Shown here: positions 36,926 to 46,503 of the stretch, piece by piece
Numbering within the stretch: the first letter of the stretch is position 1
Layout: each line of letters starts with the position of its first letter
Assembly (NCBI GenBank): GCA_964524835.1
Contig: CAZGEG010000001.1
Span: 124,001-188,000 of the forward strand
DNA from: JACRCG01 sp964524835
GTDB taxonomy: Bacteria; Desulfobacterota; Desulfuromonadia; Geobacterales; Pseudopelobacteraceae
Direction of reading: 5' to 3'
DNA: 64,000 bases
Translations under genes and position numbers: made by a program
The notes under the pieces: generated by a model
Databases searched by the model: none
What the model saw: only the letters and a program-made list of their open reading frames with translations
Told to the model about the DNA's origin: nothing

Positions 36926-39871
36926 TCACAGATCAACATATACCGTCAGGTACACCTGGCTTTCTCCCCCCGGGCTGAAACCGCGGGCAATGCCAAGGGC
37001 GGGAGTCACTTTCAGCCAGTACCCCAGCGTCACGTCCATGCGCAGCTCAACCCCGGCGCCGACTTTGACGTTGCCGCCGCTGAAGGAGGTGCGATCATCC
37101 CACACCTCCCCGGCGTCGACAAAGAGCGCGCTGTGCACCTTTTCCGCGAAGAAGGGCGCGGTGCCGGGGCCGTGCATCGGGAAGAAAAGAGGTGCCCGGT
37201 ATTCAAGCGTTCCCGTGGCGATGTATTTGCCGGTCACCGAGCGAGCCGGATAACCGCGCAGCGGGTACGGATTGAGATCGGAGGGAATTCCGCCGATCTG
37301 GAACGCCTGCTGGCTGAACGCCGTATTGCCGTCGGCCAGGGCCCCGGCGAGACGGAGGTAGAGCACCTGGCGACTCAACGCAGCGGTCGGCAGGCGGAGA
37401 AATTCCTGATACTGTGCGCTGTATTCCGAGAGTTCCAGATCGCTGCCGAGCCCGCGGTCAAAGCGGCGGTACTGCAGGGAGATCCGCCGTCCCTCCTCGG
37501 AGCTGACGGAATACGGGTACCTGAGTACGCTGTCAAAACTTACGCCGGCAAACAGGTTGTCCTGCCGACCCTGGAAGACGGATATGCCGTTGAACCTGCC
37601 GCTGCCGTCCAGGGAACTGAGCGCTTTCAACTCCAGCAGCTGGTATCCAGCGCTGAAGCGGTAGCGGGACTCCAGAGAGGTGATCGGAACGGTTGCGCCG
37701 ACGGTAACTCCCTGGTTCAATTCGTAGTAGTCCCCCCTCTGCAGCAGGTTTGAGTAGACAAGCGGTGCCGCATGGGCCTTCAGGAAGAGGGTCGGATAGA
37801 AGGAGTCGTTCTGCCAGGTGAGGTCAAAATAGCCGCGCTTCCTTCCCGGTCCGTAATCGGCGGTGAGTGCGTAGCTGTTGTAGCCGAGCACATCCGCACC
37901 CGCGGTGAACAGCCCGAAAACCGTTTCGCCCGAACCGTCGCCGGAGAGCCTCGGCAGCCAGAAGTGAGGGAGGAGAGTGCGGAGGGAACTGTAGGGAGAA
38001 GCCGTCCCCTGCGCCCCGCCCTCGCCTGCTGCTTCCCCCTTGTCGCCGCTGCCGGACGTCACAACTGCCGGCGCCCCTCTTTGGCGTTCCGGTGCCGGCG
38101 ACGGCCCCCGCTCTGCCGGCCATGCGCCCCGGTCGAGCGGCATCTGCGCGATGCTGAAACCGTGGGAATCATAGCTGGAGAAAATGATCGACCTGCCGTC
38201 GGGAGAGAGGTCCGGCTGCAGGGCGCCCCCGAGAAGGTGGCTCACCTGGCGGCTTTTCTCCTCTTTCAGGTCGTAGGCAAACAGGTTGAAGACCCCGGTC
38301 TCGTCCGAGACGTAGACCAGATAAGAGCCGTCCCGGGACCATACCGGGTAGGCCGCGGTATGGTTCACGCTGAACAGCGTGCTGTCCCTCCCCGTCGCGA
38401 CATCGTAGAGGCGGATCGCGGTTCGGCCGGCATTGTCCGTGACCGCATAGGAAATCTTCAATCCATCCGGCGACCAGCGCGGCGAGGAGACCCGCTGCAG
38501 GGCGTAGTCGGTAACCGGCCTGGGTGCCGCCGCCTCGCTCCCCAGAGGTCCCAGTTCGAGCAGGGCCAGATTCTGGCTCCCCCCCCCGCTGACGACGGCG
38601 GCGAACCGCCTGCCGTCGGGGGAGAGGTCCGCGTCGCCCAGCCGCTGACCGTGGGTCAGGCGGGAAACCGCGTCTCGCGCAACGTCATAGACATAGAGAT
38701 CCTGGTAGACGTTGAAGCCGTTGTTGATCTCCGCCTGGGTGAAGTAGAGGCTCCCCCCGTCCGGAGACCAGCTGCTGCTCCCGTCCGAGATGCGGCGCCG
38801 GAATTCGGCCAGGACTGTGCCCCCGCTCCGGTCCGTAATGACGGTCGTCGCGTGATCGTGCGGGTCACGCCTGGTGATGGCGATACGGCTGCCGTCCGGG
38901 GAAAACCTCGGATTGGTCAGGATTTCACCCCGGTTCGAGACCGTGCTCATCCGGGTGAAAGGGATCGCGGAGAGGGCCGCGATGCGCTGCGACTCCTCGC
39001 TTTTAAGCGCATCTATCATGTCGTTGTAGAGGTCGCGATAGCTCTTGCCGCCGAACAGCTCCTGCGGCGGCGCGCTGATGAGGTACGGAAAGCGCCCGGA
39101 ATGGGCGATGTTCAGCTTCCCGAGGGATTCCTTCCCGTAGGTGTCCGCGATGTATTTCTGCAGCCGGTAGCCGAATATGTAGGGAACGCTGCCGGCGGGC
39201 CAGTCGGGGATATCGCCGTTCATCTGGGCGATCGTGGGGAAATTGTCCCCGGCGACCGCCATGCGGAAGATCATGTCGAAGTAGCTGCTCCTGCCGCGCC
39301 CCACCCCCGTGTATTCGGTTTCCGCCCACGTGGCCATTCCTTCGTGCCACCAGCGCGGCAGAAAGGAGTTCGGCGGCGCCGTCACCAGGAAGAGCAGTTG
39401 TGAGAGCGGGTCCATCCCGGGGAGCGGCTTGCCGAAGATCGACCGCACGCCCTTCCAATACCCCCGCGCAGGGTCCAGCGTGACGATGTGGGCGTACTCG
39501 TGCGTGATCACGACCTTCAGCCAGTCGTCATACTCGCCGAGAGCCGACGCAACGCCCGGCGGGACCACCTGGATGTAGATGGTATTGTACGGCAATGCCG
39601 TCGCAAAGCCGTTCATGAAGTCGCTGTCGTCGATCAGCACCAACTCGGTTTTTTCGCCCGGCTGCCAGGCGAATTCCCTGGTCAGATTGACGTGCGCCTC
39701 TTCGGCGAACACCGCGGCCTTGCGGGCGACCGCCTCCAGTCCCTGGTGAAAATGGATGGAGAAGTGGGGGGTTTCGATGGTGGAAAAGGTAAACGAGGTG
39801 TCGAGCCGTGCCGCGTGGGAAAAGGTGGCGATGCAGAGCAGCAGGACAACGGAATAAAAGGTCGATTTCAT
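36926..39871 (-). CDS. Gluzincin-like peptidase, beta-propeller and outer-membrane barrel fusion
   Basis: 981 aa. Signal peptide 1-20. N-terminal metallopeptidase-like domain with HEYAH near 125 and a second glutamate in WWHEGMATWAE near 177, as in peptidase-MA-type gluzincins. About 300-590 are WD40-like (PD40) blades: SPDGSRIAI, SPDGGSLYF, SPDGRRFAAV, SPDGLKISY, SRDGSYLVY, SPDGRSIIFS. After a glycine/proline linker (590-625) the last 350 residues look like a BamA/Omp85-type barrel ending VYLTVYVDL. Surface exposure is likely. Related whole-length proteins occur in deltaproteobacteria (memory). Substrate unknown. Confidence 0.8.
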   Translation of the reverse strand: MKSTFYSVVLLLCIATFSHAARLDTSFTFSTIETPHFSIHFHQGLEAVARKAAVFAEEAHVNLTREFAWQPGEKTELVLIDDSDFMNGFATALPYNTIYIQVVPPGVASALGEYDDWLKVVITHEYAHIVTLDPARGYWKGVRSIFGKPLPGMDPLSQLLFLVTAPPNSFLPRWWHEGMATWAETEYTGVGRGRSSYFDMIFRMAVAGDNFPTIAQMNGDIPDWPAGSVPYIFGYRLQKYIADTYGKESLGKLNIAHSGRFPYLISAPPQELFGGKSYRDLYNDMIDALKSEESQRIAALSAIPFTRMSTVSNRGEILTNPRFSPDGSRIAITRRDPHDHATTVITDRSGGTVLAEFRRRISDGSSSWSPDGGSLYFTQAEINNGFNVYQDLYVYDVARDAVSRLTHGQRLGDADLSPDGRRFAAVVSGGGSQNLALLELGPLGSEAAAPRPVTDYALQRVSSPRWSPDGLKISYAVTDNAGRTAIRLYDVATGRDSTLFSVNHTAAYPVWSRDGSYLVYVSDETGVFNLFAYDLKEEKSRQVSHLLGGALQPDLSPDGRSIIFSSYDSHGFSIAQMPLDRGAWPAERGPSPAPERQRGAPAVVTSGSGDKGEAAGEGGAQGTASPYSSLRTLLPHFWLPRLSGDGSGETVFGLFTAGADVLGYNSYALTADYGPGRKRGYFDLTWQNDSFYPTLFLKAHAAPLVYSNLLQRGDYYELNQGVTVGATVPITSLESRYRFSAGYQLLELKALSSLDGSGRFNGISVFQGRQDNLFAGVSFDSVLRYPYSVSSEEGRRISLQYRRFDRGLGSDLELSEYSAQYQEFLRLPTAALSRQVLYLRLAGALADGNTAFSQQAFQIGGIPSDLNPYPLRGYPARSVTGKYIATGTLEYRAPLFFPMHGPGTAPFFAEKVHSALFVDAGEVWDDRTSFSGGNVKVGAGVELRMDVTLGYWLKVTPALGIARGFSPGGESQVYLTVYVDL

Positions 39872-40008
39872 CAGGTTCCTTAATTACGGTAGACAGGTAA
39901 GCGTTGCGTTAAAGGCCTCGTTTTCTGCACGACGTGGCCTGCTCACCGGCGATGCCCCAGTTGTCTGCAGGCACCTCGTCAATGAAGACGAAGGACACAC
40001 GCCATTCT

Positions 40009-40185
40009 TCAACCCTTTGTCTTGACCATGACCTGGGCATAATAAGGAGTGATTACATTATCCTTTACCGGCGTGGATAATTGCAGTTCGTTGAACGGCT
40101 GCCACCCATCTGACAGCAACTCTTTGACTTTGGCTTCCAGCACCCAGATCTCATGTCCGTGCACTACTTGATAATCAGTAATCAT
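40009..40185 (-). CDS. DUF1737-like small protein
   Basis: 58 aa, start MITDYQVVHG, with AAAGGAGT ahead of the ATG. The pattern YQVVHG, leucine/lysine helix with EAKVKELLSDGWQP, then beta-strand YYAQVMVK matches the short DUF1737 family (YKVI...V..LL.eGWEl..g....YQalvk). No function is known. It lies between the fusion peptidase and the sensor kinase on the same strand and was too short for most ORF cut-offs. Confidence 0.7.
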   Translation of the reverse strand: MITDYQVVHGHEIWVLEAKVKELLSDGWQPFNELQLSTPVKDNVITPYYAQVMVKTKG

Positions 40186-40249
40186 TTTCTGACTCCTTTC
40201 GAGGTAATGTGGGGTTATTTTACTAGCCTGGAATCATTGACGCTTCAGT

Positions 40250-42193
40250 TCACACTTCAATGATGAACGCCGCCCCGCCGTCAACATTCCGGGCGGTAAG
40301 GCTCCCCCCGATATTCTGCTCGATGATGACTTTTGACATATACAGGCCGATGCCGGTGCCCTGCTGCTTTTCCTTGGTTGTGAAATAGGGATCGAATATC
40401 TTGGGCATGACATCCTCGCTGATGCCGCCGCCATTGTCGGTGATCGTAACGACGGAACGGTCATCTGTCCGGGTGATGCGAATTTCGATGCGCGGCTCCG
40501 CCACGTTCTTCTCCACCAGCACATCCTTTGCATTGCTGAGTACATTGAGCAGTACCTGGGCATATTCATTGCTGTATCCAAAAATATCCACCTCGTGCTG
40601 CTCAACTATAGAAATGCCGATCCCCATGTCGTTCAGGCTGGGGGTGATGAATTCCACCGCTTTTGCCACTGACTGATTGGCGGAAAACCTGATCTTTTCC
40701 TTGTCCTGGCGGAAAAAGAAGCGAAAATCATCGATGGTCTGGGACATGTACATTACCACGTTCATGATCCGCTCCACCTCGTGGTCCAGCTCTTCCTGCG
40801 ACAGGTCCTTGCACTCGGGCAGCCCTTGTATGATGAGGCCGATCAGGTTAAGCGGCTGGCGCCACTGATGGGCTATGTTGTTGATCATTTCACCCATGGC
40901 CGCCAGACGGCTCTGCTGAATGAGGGACTGGTCCTTCCGGCGCAGCTCTTTCACCGCTGCTTCAATACGTTCTTCAAGGGTATGGTTCAGGGATTCGAGC
41001 ATCCGCTGCTTGTCAGCCAGATCCTCCTGTACGACCTGTCGCTCGGCAATTTCCTCTTCCAGCAGCAGCGCCTTTTCATGCAGCATCCGGTGCGAATGGT
41101 TAAGTTCCGCAATGTTCTCTTCCAGAGTGCGCGCCATCTCATCAAAAGCTCCACCCAGCTCGCCCAACTCCCCGCCCACCACCTGGGTTCCGACCCGTGT
41201 ACTCAGATCGCCACGGGCCAGGCGCTGCGAGGCACTCTGCAGTTTTTTAACCCGGTCCACGATGGAACGTTTACCGATAAATAAGGCCAGAATCAGGGCA
41301 AGTACGACAAACGGCACCAGCATGCCGATATTGTGCAATAGTTGCCGATTTGCCTTCGCGACAGCTTCCTTGATCGATATACCCGCCCGTACGTACATGT
41401 AGGGTGTCTGCTCGCCAGGCAGGCGCAGCTTGCGGTAGGTGGTAATGCGTTTATCGCCGTCAACACGTACGAATTCAATGGTGTCCCGGTCCGGTCCCGC
41501 CACCATCTTTTTCAGTTCTGTCGTCAGCATCGGTTCGCCCACATTTGCGCCGTTTTCGCTGCCCCGACTCAGTATGATCCCTTTGTGGTCGACCAGAATA
41601 TAGTTGGAATTGACCGGAAGCTGGGAGCGTTTGAGGATGGATTTCAATACATCCAGGTCAAAACTGATCATCACAACACCACGGAAAACGCCGTGATCGA
41701 TGAGGGGGTAGGCCATGGAGATGGTCGGCTTATTTGTAATCATGCCGACGATGTACTCGCCGGACGAAAAGCGTCCTGTTGCCCGGGCGTTCTTGAAATA
41801 ACGCCTCTCGGCTACTGACATCGGGGGGGTGTAGGGGAGGCCCGAGACCCAGACCGAGCCGTTGTCGTCGGTGATGAGGATGTTGAGATACTGGGGGTTC
41901 TTCTTGAGGGTGTTGCTGATGATGGACTGCACCTTGTCACGGTTGCGATTGGCCACATCCGGCAGTTCGGACAGGAAACCGCCCAACTGTCGGGCTCCAT
42001 GTACGAGGCTTTCCTGCTCCGCGGCAAGATGGTCGGCAAGTTTCTGGGATTCGATGACGGCCTTGCGATAGTCATTGTCGCGCCCTTTAACGCCTGAATA
42101 GACGATTATTCCGAGGGCCGGCAGAGTAAGCAGGACCGCCAGAACAATCAGTTGCAGGCGAATCGGCAGATTTGAAAATACAAACTTCGGCAT
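40250..42193 (-). CDS. Membrane sensor histidine kinase with periplasmic sensor domain
   Basis: 647 aa. Helices at about 13-33 and 287-308 bracket a double-Cache-like periplasmic domain (NILITDDNGSVWVS, ISMAYPLIDHG, GVVMISFDLD). HAMP (about 310-360), a long coiled coil (360-425), H-box NNIAHQWRQPLN near 437, N-box NVLSNAKDVL near 555, and G-boxes DNGGGISED and TGIGLYMSK. The HQWRQPL form is a group common in deltaproteobacteria. No response regulator is adjacent, so it is an orphan here. Ligand unknown; organic acids are a guess given Cache domains and the neighbouring catabolic cluster. Confidence 0.9.
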   Translation of the reverse strand: MPKFVFSNLPIRLQLIVLAVLLTLPALGIIVYSGVKGRDNDYRKAVIESQKLADHLAAEQESLVHGARQLGGFLSELPDVANRNRDKVQSIISNTLKKNPQYLNILITDDNGSVWVSGLPYTPPMSVAERRYFKNARATGRFSSGEYIVGMITNKPTISMAYPLIDHGVFRGVVMISFDLDVLKSILKRSQLPVNSNYILVDHKGIILSRGSENGANVGEPMLTTELKKMVAGPDRDTIEFVRVDGDKRITTYRKLRLPGEQTPYMYVRAGISIKEAVAKANRQLLHNIGMLVPFVVLALILALFIGKRSIVDRVKKLQSASQRLARGDLSTRVGTQVVGGELGELGGAFDEMARTLEENIAELNHSHRMLHEKALLLEEEIAERQVVQEDLADKQRMLESLNHTLEERIEAAVKELRRKDQSLIQQSRLAAMGEMINNIAHQWRQPLNLIGLIIQGLPECKDLSQEELDHEVERIMNVVMYMSQTIDDFRFFFRQDKEKIRFSANQSVAKAVEFITPSLNDMGIGISIVEQHEVDIFGYSNEYAQVLLNVLSNAKDVLVEKNVAEPRIEIRITRTDDRSVVTITDNGGGISEDVMPKIFDPYFTTKEKQQGTGIGLYMSKVIIEQNIGGSLTARNVDGGAAFIIEV

Positions 42194-42453
42194 CGGGATC
42201 CTTTGCGGTCAGTCCGGATTGAACATCTCAGGCTTTACATACTAGTACACATACGCAATCGCGACAATCCCAAATCAAAGGGACGTTCAGGCCAGGGGAA
42301 ACGCGGGGCGTCCGTGACCTGCCTCCCATGCCGCTGAAGGCGACAGCAAGCGAACATGGAGAGCAAGAACGGAAACCGGTCACGAGTCGCAGCATGACGC
42401 AACGGAAAAAATCTGATATCCTCTTTAACAGGAAGTGTAAAAGGAGGTGCATC

Positions 42454-43944
42454 ATGGCCAGGCTTAACAGAAACTTCATCGCCGGTATATGGTCTGATGC
42501 CGTCGATGGCCGGCGCTTTGCCAGCCGCAACCCGGCCGACAGTCGCGATCTGGTCGCCGAGGCGCCGCTCTCGGGACGAGCGGATGTGGACCGGGCAGTG
42601 GTGGCGGCCAGGGGAGCTTTTCCGGAGTGGCGCCTGATGCCGGCTCCCCGGAGGGGAGAAATTCTGTTCCGGGCCGGCGAACTGCTGCGCCATAACAAAC
42701 AGCGGCTCGGCGAACTGGTCACGCGGGAGATGGGCAAGGTGATCGCAGAGGGGCTTGGCGATGTGCAGGAGGCGATCGACATCGCCTATTACATGGCCGG
42801 AGAAGGTCGCAGACTGCAGGGAGAAACTGTCCCCTCGGAGCTGCCTGACAAGGATTGCAGGAGCGTGCGCGAGTCGCTGGGGGTAGTGGCCCTGGTCACC
42901 CCCTGGAACTTCCCGATCGCCATCCCGGCCTGGAAGCTTTTCGCCGCCCTGATCTGCGGCAACAGCGTCATACTCAAGCCCTCTTCCGAGACACCGGCCT
43001 GCGCAGCGGCCCTGGTGGCCATTCTGGAAGAGGCGGGAATCCCCCCCGGCGTGGTCAATCTCGTCAGCGGACCGGGGGAGGAGGTGGGCGAGTACCTGCT
43101 CACCCATCCAGGCGTCGACGCCGCCTCCTTTACCGGCTCCTGCTCAGCCGGGGAACATCTGGAGCGGCTGCTGGCCCCCCTGCACCGCCCCCTGGCCCTG
43201 GAGATGGGGGGAAAGAACGCCATCATAGTCATGGACGACGCCGACCTGGAACTGGCCCTGGAAGGAGCGCTCTGGGGGGGCTTCGGCACCAGCGGCCAGC
43301 GCTGCACCGCCGCCAGCCGGCTGATCGTTCATGAGCGGGTATACGACCGATTTACAGCGCTTCTGGCCAAACGGGCCGAACGGCTGCGGCTCGGCAACGG
43401 CCTGGAGGTAGAAACCCAAGTGGGACCGCTGATCAATGAGACCCAGGGGCTGAAGGTCCTCGACTACATCGCCATCGGCCAACAGGAAGGGGCGCGTCTG
43501 ATGACCGGCGGCATCAGGCTCGAAAACGGCCGGCTGGCCCACGGCTTCTTCATCGCCCCCACGGTCTTCTGCAGCGTCACGCCGGCCATGCGCATCGCCC
43601 GGGAAGAGATATTCGGGCCGGTGGTAAGCGTGCTCTCCTGCGCATCGCTGGATGAAGCGATCGCCATCGCCAACGGCGTCCCCTTCGGTCTCTCCACGTC
43701 GATCTACAGCCGCGACGTCAACAGTACCGCCCGGGCCGAGCGCGACCTGGCCAGCGGCATCGTCTATATCAACGCCTCAACCATAGGGGCCGAGGTCCAG
43801 CTCCCCTTCGGCGGCTGGCGGCACTCGGGTTCAGGCCACCCCGAGGCGGGCGGCCGGGGTGGCGCGATCGACTTTTTCAGCCGGGTCAAGGTAATCTACC
43901 GGGACTATAGCGGCAGGCTGCAAAAAGCCCAGATCGACAAGTAA
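42454..43944 (+). CDS. Aldehyde dehydrogenase, probably glutarate/succinate semialdehyde type
   Basis: 496 aa. NAD(P)-dependent ALDH: VTPWNFPIAIPAWK near 149, ASFTGSCSAGEHL near 226, catalytic glutamate in LEMGGKNAI near 249 and catalytic cysteine in TSGQRCTAASR near 283; the C-terminal AEVQLPFGGWRHSGSGHPEAG fits semialdehyde dehydrogenases. The ATG at 42454 has AAGGAGG ahead; a reading from 42328 does not. Next genes are glutaryl-CoA dehydrogenase and an aminotransferase, which suggests glutarate semialdehyde (DavD-like); the substrate is inferred from context. Confidence 0.85.
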   Translation: MARLNRNFIAGIWSDAVDGRRFASRNPADSRDLVAEAPLSGRADVDRAVVAARGAFPEWRLMPAPRRGEILFRAGELLRHNKQRLGELVTREMGKVIAEGLGDVQEAIDIAYYMAGEGRRLQGETVPSELPDKDCRSVRESLGVVALVTPWNFPIAIPAWKLFAALICGNSVILKPSSETPACAAALVAILEEAGIPPGVVNLVSGPGEEVGEYLLTHPGVDAASFTGSCSAGEHLERLLAPLHRPLALEMGGKNAIIVMDDADLELALEGALWGGFGTSGQRCTAASRLIVHERVYDRFTALLAKRAERLRLGNGLEVETQVGPLINETQGLKVLDYIAIGQQEGARLMTGGIRLENGRLAHGFFIAPTVFCSVTPAMRIAREEIFGPVVSVLSCASLDEAIAIANGVPFGLSTSIYSRDVNSTARAERDLASGIVYINASTIGAEVQLPFGGWRHSGSGHPEAGGRGGAIDFFSRVKVIYRDYSGRLQKAQIDK

Positions 43945-43958
43945 GCGGAGGAGTGACC

Positions 43959-45119
43959 ATGTTCAAAGGGATCGACTACTACGACATCGAATCGGAGCTG
44001 ACCCCGGAAGCCCGCCTGGTCCGCGACACGGCCCGCGCCTTCGTAGAACGGGAATTCCTCCCCACCGTCCGCGAACACTACCGGGCCGGCACCTTTCCGC
44101 TGGAGCTGGTGCCGCGCATGGGGGCGCTGGGGATGTTCGGCGCCAACCTCTCCGGCTACGGCCTCCCCGCCATCGACAACATTTCCTACGGACTCCTGAT
44201 GCAGGAGCTGGAGCGAGGAGACTCCGGCCTTAGAAGTTTCGCCTCGGTCCAGGGGGCCCTGGTCATGTACCCGATTCTCACCTTCGGCAGCGAGACCCAG
44301 AAGGAGCACTGGCTGCCGCTATTGGCCTGCGGCCGGGCCATCGGCTGCTTCGGACTGACCGAGCCGGACCACGGCTCTGACCCGGCCGGGATGACCACCC
44401 GGGCGGTGAAGCGGGGGAACGGCTATTCTCTCTCCGGGGTCAAGATGTGGATCACCAACGGCGCCGGCGCCGACGTTGCCCTGATCTGGGCCAAACTGGA
44501 CGGGGAGATCCGCGGCTTCCTGGTGGAGCGGGGCACGCCCGGCTTCAGCGCCAACGAGATTGTCGGCAAGCTGTCGCTGCGCGCCTCGATCACCGCCGAA
44601 CTGGTGCTGGACGAGGCTTTCGTTCCCGAAGAAAACCTCCTGCCGGCCGCCGTCGGGCTGAAGAGCGCCCTGAAATGCCTCAACCAGGCCCGCTACGGCA
44701 TCGCCTGGGGGGCGCTCGGCGCGGCCATGGCCTGCTTCGACGAGGTCCTCGTTCACACTGCGGAACGGCGGCTCTTCGGCCGTCCGCTCGCCTCGTTCCA
44801 GCTGACCCAGGCCAAGCTGGCCGACATGTTGACCGAGATCACGAAGGGGCAGCTCCTGGCGCTGCAGCTGGGGCGACTCAAGGATGGGGGGCGGATGCGC
44901 CCCGAGCAGGTGAGCCTCGCCAAACGGAACAACGTGCGCATGGCCCTGGAGGTGGCCCGGACCGCCCGAGGCATACTGGGAGCCAGCGGCATCACCGACG
45001 ATTACCAGAGCATGCGGCATATGTGCAACCTGGAGTCGGTCGATACCTACGAGGGAACCTACGAGATCCACACCCTGTCCCTAGGGAGGGATCTGACCGG
45101 CATCGACGCCATCTCCTGA
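43959..45119 (+). CDS. gcdH: Glutaryl-CoA dehydrogenase
   Basis: 386 aa flavoprotein of the acyl-CoA dehydrogenase family. It matches glutaryl-CoA dehydrogenase rather than other members: DSGLRSFASVQGALVMYPI, GCFGLTEPDHGSDP, KMWITNG, the RYGIAWGALGA block, ADMLTEITKGQ, and the catalytic TYEGTYEIH near 366. The tyrosine-glutamate pair and the active-site arginine-serine (LRS) are those of decarboxylating enzymes, so the product should be crotonyl-CoA plus CO2. The ATG at 43959 follows GGAGGAG; it starts 14 bases after the aldehyde dehydrogenase. Confidence 0.88.
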   Translation: MFKGIDYYDIESELTPEARLVRDTARAFVEREFLPTVREHYRAGTFPLELVPRMGALGMFGANLSGYGLPAIDNISYGLLMQELERGDSGLRSFASVQGALVMYPILTFGSETQKEHWLPLLACGRAIGCFGLTEPDHGSDPAGMTTRAVKRGNGYSLSGVKMWITNGAGADVALIWAKLDGEIRGFLVERGTPGFSANEIVGKLSLRASITAELVLDEAFVPEENLLPAAVGLKSALKCLNQARYGIAWGALGAAMACFDEVLVHTAERRLFGRPLASFQLTQAKLADMLTEITKGQLLALQLGRLKDGGRMRPEQVSLAKRNNVRMALEVARTARGILGASGITDDYQSMRHMCNLESVDTYEGTYEIHTLSLGRDLTGIDAIS

Positions 45120-45159
45120 AGGGGTATGACCGCCTGAATCAGAATACGGGGAATTATTT

Positions 45160-46458
45160 ATGAACAGCGAAATCATCGAACGGAGCAACCGGGTCTTCAC
45201 CCCCGCCTTCCACTTCTACCACACGATCGCGATCGAACGGGGCCAGGGATGCCGCATTACCGACGTGGAGGGGAACAGCTACCTGGACTGCGCCTCGGGG
45301 CTCGGCGCCCTGAATATCGGCCACAACCATCCGCGGGTCATGGCAGCGGTATCGCAGCAGCTGACCCGCTTCGGCCACACCGGCGGGGTCTACAACAACG
45401 AGACCACCGTCGCGGCAGCGGAGCTTTTGACCTCGATCACCCCGCCGGGACTTGACCGGCTCTTCTTCAGCAACTCCGGGGCCGAGGCGGTAGAAGGGGC
45501 CATCAAGCTGGCCCGCTACGTCACCGGCCGCCAGGGGATCATCGCCTTCGGCGGCGCCTTCCATGGCCGCACCCTGGGCGCCCTGTCGCTGACCTCCAGC
45601 AACGCCCGCTACCGTGAACGGTATGCCCCGCTGCTGCCGTCGGTCTACCACGCCCCCTATCCCGACTGTCGTCACTGCCCGTTCGGCTGCAAGGGGTCCG
45701 GCTGCAACCTGGCCTGCCTGGGCTACCTGGAGGAGATGCTGCGCCGTTATGTCTCGCCTCGCGAAGTGGCGGCGATCATCATAGAGCCGGTACTTGGTGA
45801 AGGCGGCTACGTCCCGGCCCCGGCAGAGTTTCTAAAAGGACTGCGCCGACTGTGCGACGAGCATGGCATTCTGCTGATCTTCGACGAGGTCCAGTCGGGG
45901 ATGGGACGTTGCGGCGACTGGTTCGCGTCACAGGTCTACAACATTACCCCCGACATACTGACCGTGGCCAAAGGGGTCGCCTCTGGCTTTCCGCTCTCGG
46001 CGGTCGTTTCCCGCGGCGAACTGATGGATCAGTGGCCGACCTGGGCACACGGCACGACCTTCGGCGGCAACGCGGTCTCCTGCGCGGCAGCCATCGCCAC
46101 AATCGAGGTGATCCGCGAGGACGGCCTGCTGGCACGCTGCCGGGAGCTGGGGGCGGCAGCAAAGGACCGGCTGCGGGCTATTCAAGAAGAACACCCGCTG
46201 GTGGGCGACGTGCGCGGCATGGGGCTGATGATCGGGGTGGAGCTGACGGGACCGGATGGCACTCCGGACGGTGCGGCCTGCGGGGAGGTGCTGGAAGACT
46301 GCCTGAAACAAGGGCTGATAGTCATCAACTGCGGCCCGGAGCGCAACATCATCCGCCTGATTCCGCCGCTCACCATCAGCGACGAGGAACTGGGAGAGGC
46401 ACTGGATATTCTGGAGCAGACGATCGGAACGGTCGGAAAGAGAAACAGGAAACAATAG
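45160..46458 (+). CDS. Class III aminotransferase (4-aminobutyrate / 5-aminovalerate type)
   Basis: 432 aa, PLP enzyme. Signatures: NSGAEAVEGAIKLAR near 106, FGGAFHGRTLGAL near 130, IIEPVLGEGGYV near 207, FDEVQSGMGR near 239 and the PLP lysine in LTVAKGVASGF near 268. A cysteine cluster (CRHCPFGCKGSGCNLAC, near 167-183) marks a subgroup I know from bacterial omega-aminotransferases; it may bind metal or be redox active. With the two preceding genes it would take 5-aminovalerate to glutarate semialdehyde. GABA remains possible. Confidence 0.85.
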   Translation: MNSEIIERSNRVFTPAFHFYHTIAIERGQGCRITDVEGNSYLDCASGLGALNIGHNHPRVMAAVSQQLTRFGHTGGVYNNETTVAAAELLTSITPPGLDRLFFSNSGAEAVEGAIKLARYVTGRQGIIAFGGAFHGRTLGALSLTSSNARYRERYAPLLPSVYHAPYPDCRHCPFGCKGSGCNLACLGYLEEMLRRYVSPREVAAIIIEPVLGEGGYVPAPAEFLKGLRRLCDEHGILLIFDEVQSGMGRCGDWFASQVYNITPDILTVAKGVASGFPLSAVVSRGELMDQWPTWAHGTTFGGNAVSCAAAIATIEVIREDGLLARCRELGAAAKDRLRAIQEEHPLVGDVRGMGLMIGVELTGPDGTPDGAACGEVLEDCLKQGLIVINCGPERNIIRLIPPLTISDEELGEALDILEQTIGTVGKRNRKQ

Positions 46459-46503
46459 TGATACCGGAATTTTAATCATAGTTTTTTTGCGAGGCACGAC
46501 CCC

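Noticed and set aside
38579..38587. Nine-base C tract in the surface fusion gene as a phase-variation site
   Set aside because: Similar 8-9 base tracts occur in pfkA (58540-58548), near 35297 and in rarA, so length is ordinary for this GC-rich DNA.
37772..39403. 543-codon open frame on the plus strand
   Set aside because: Shadow of the metallopeptidase/propeller gene; arginine-rich product with no domain pattern.
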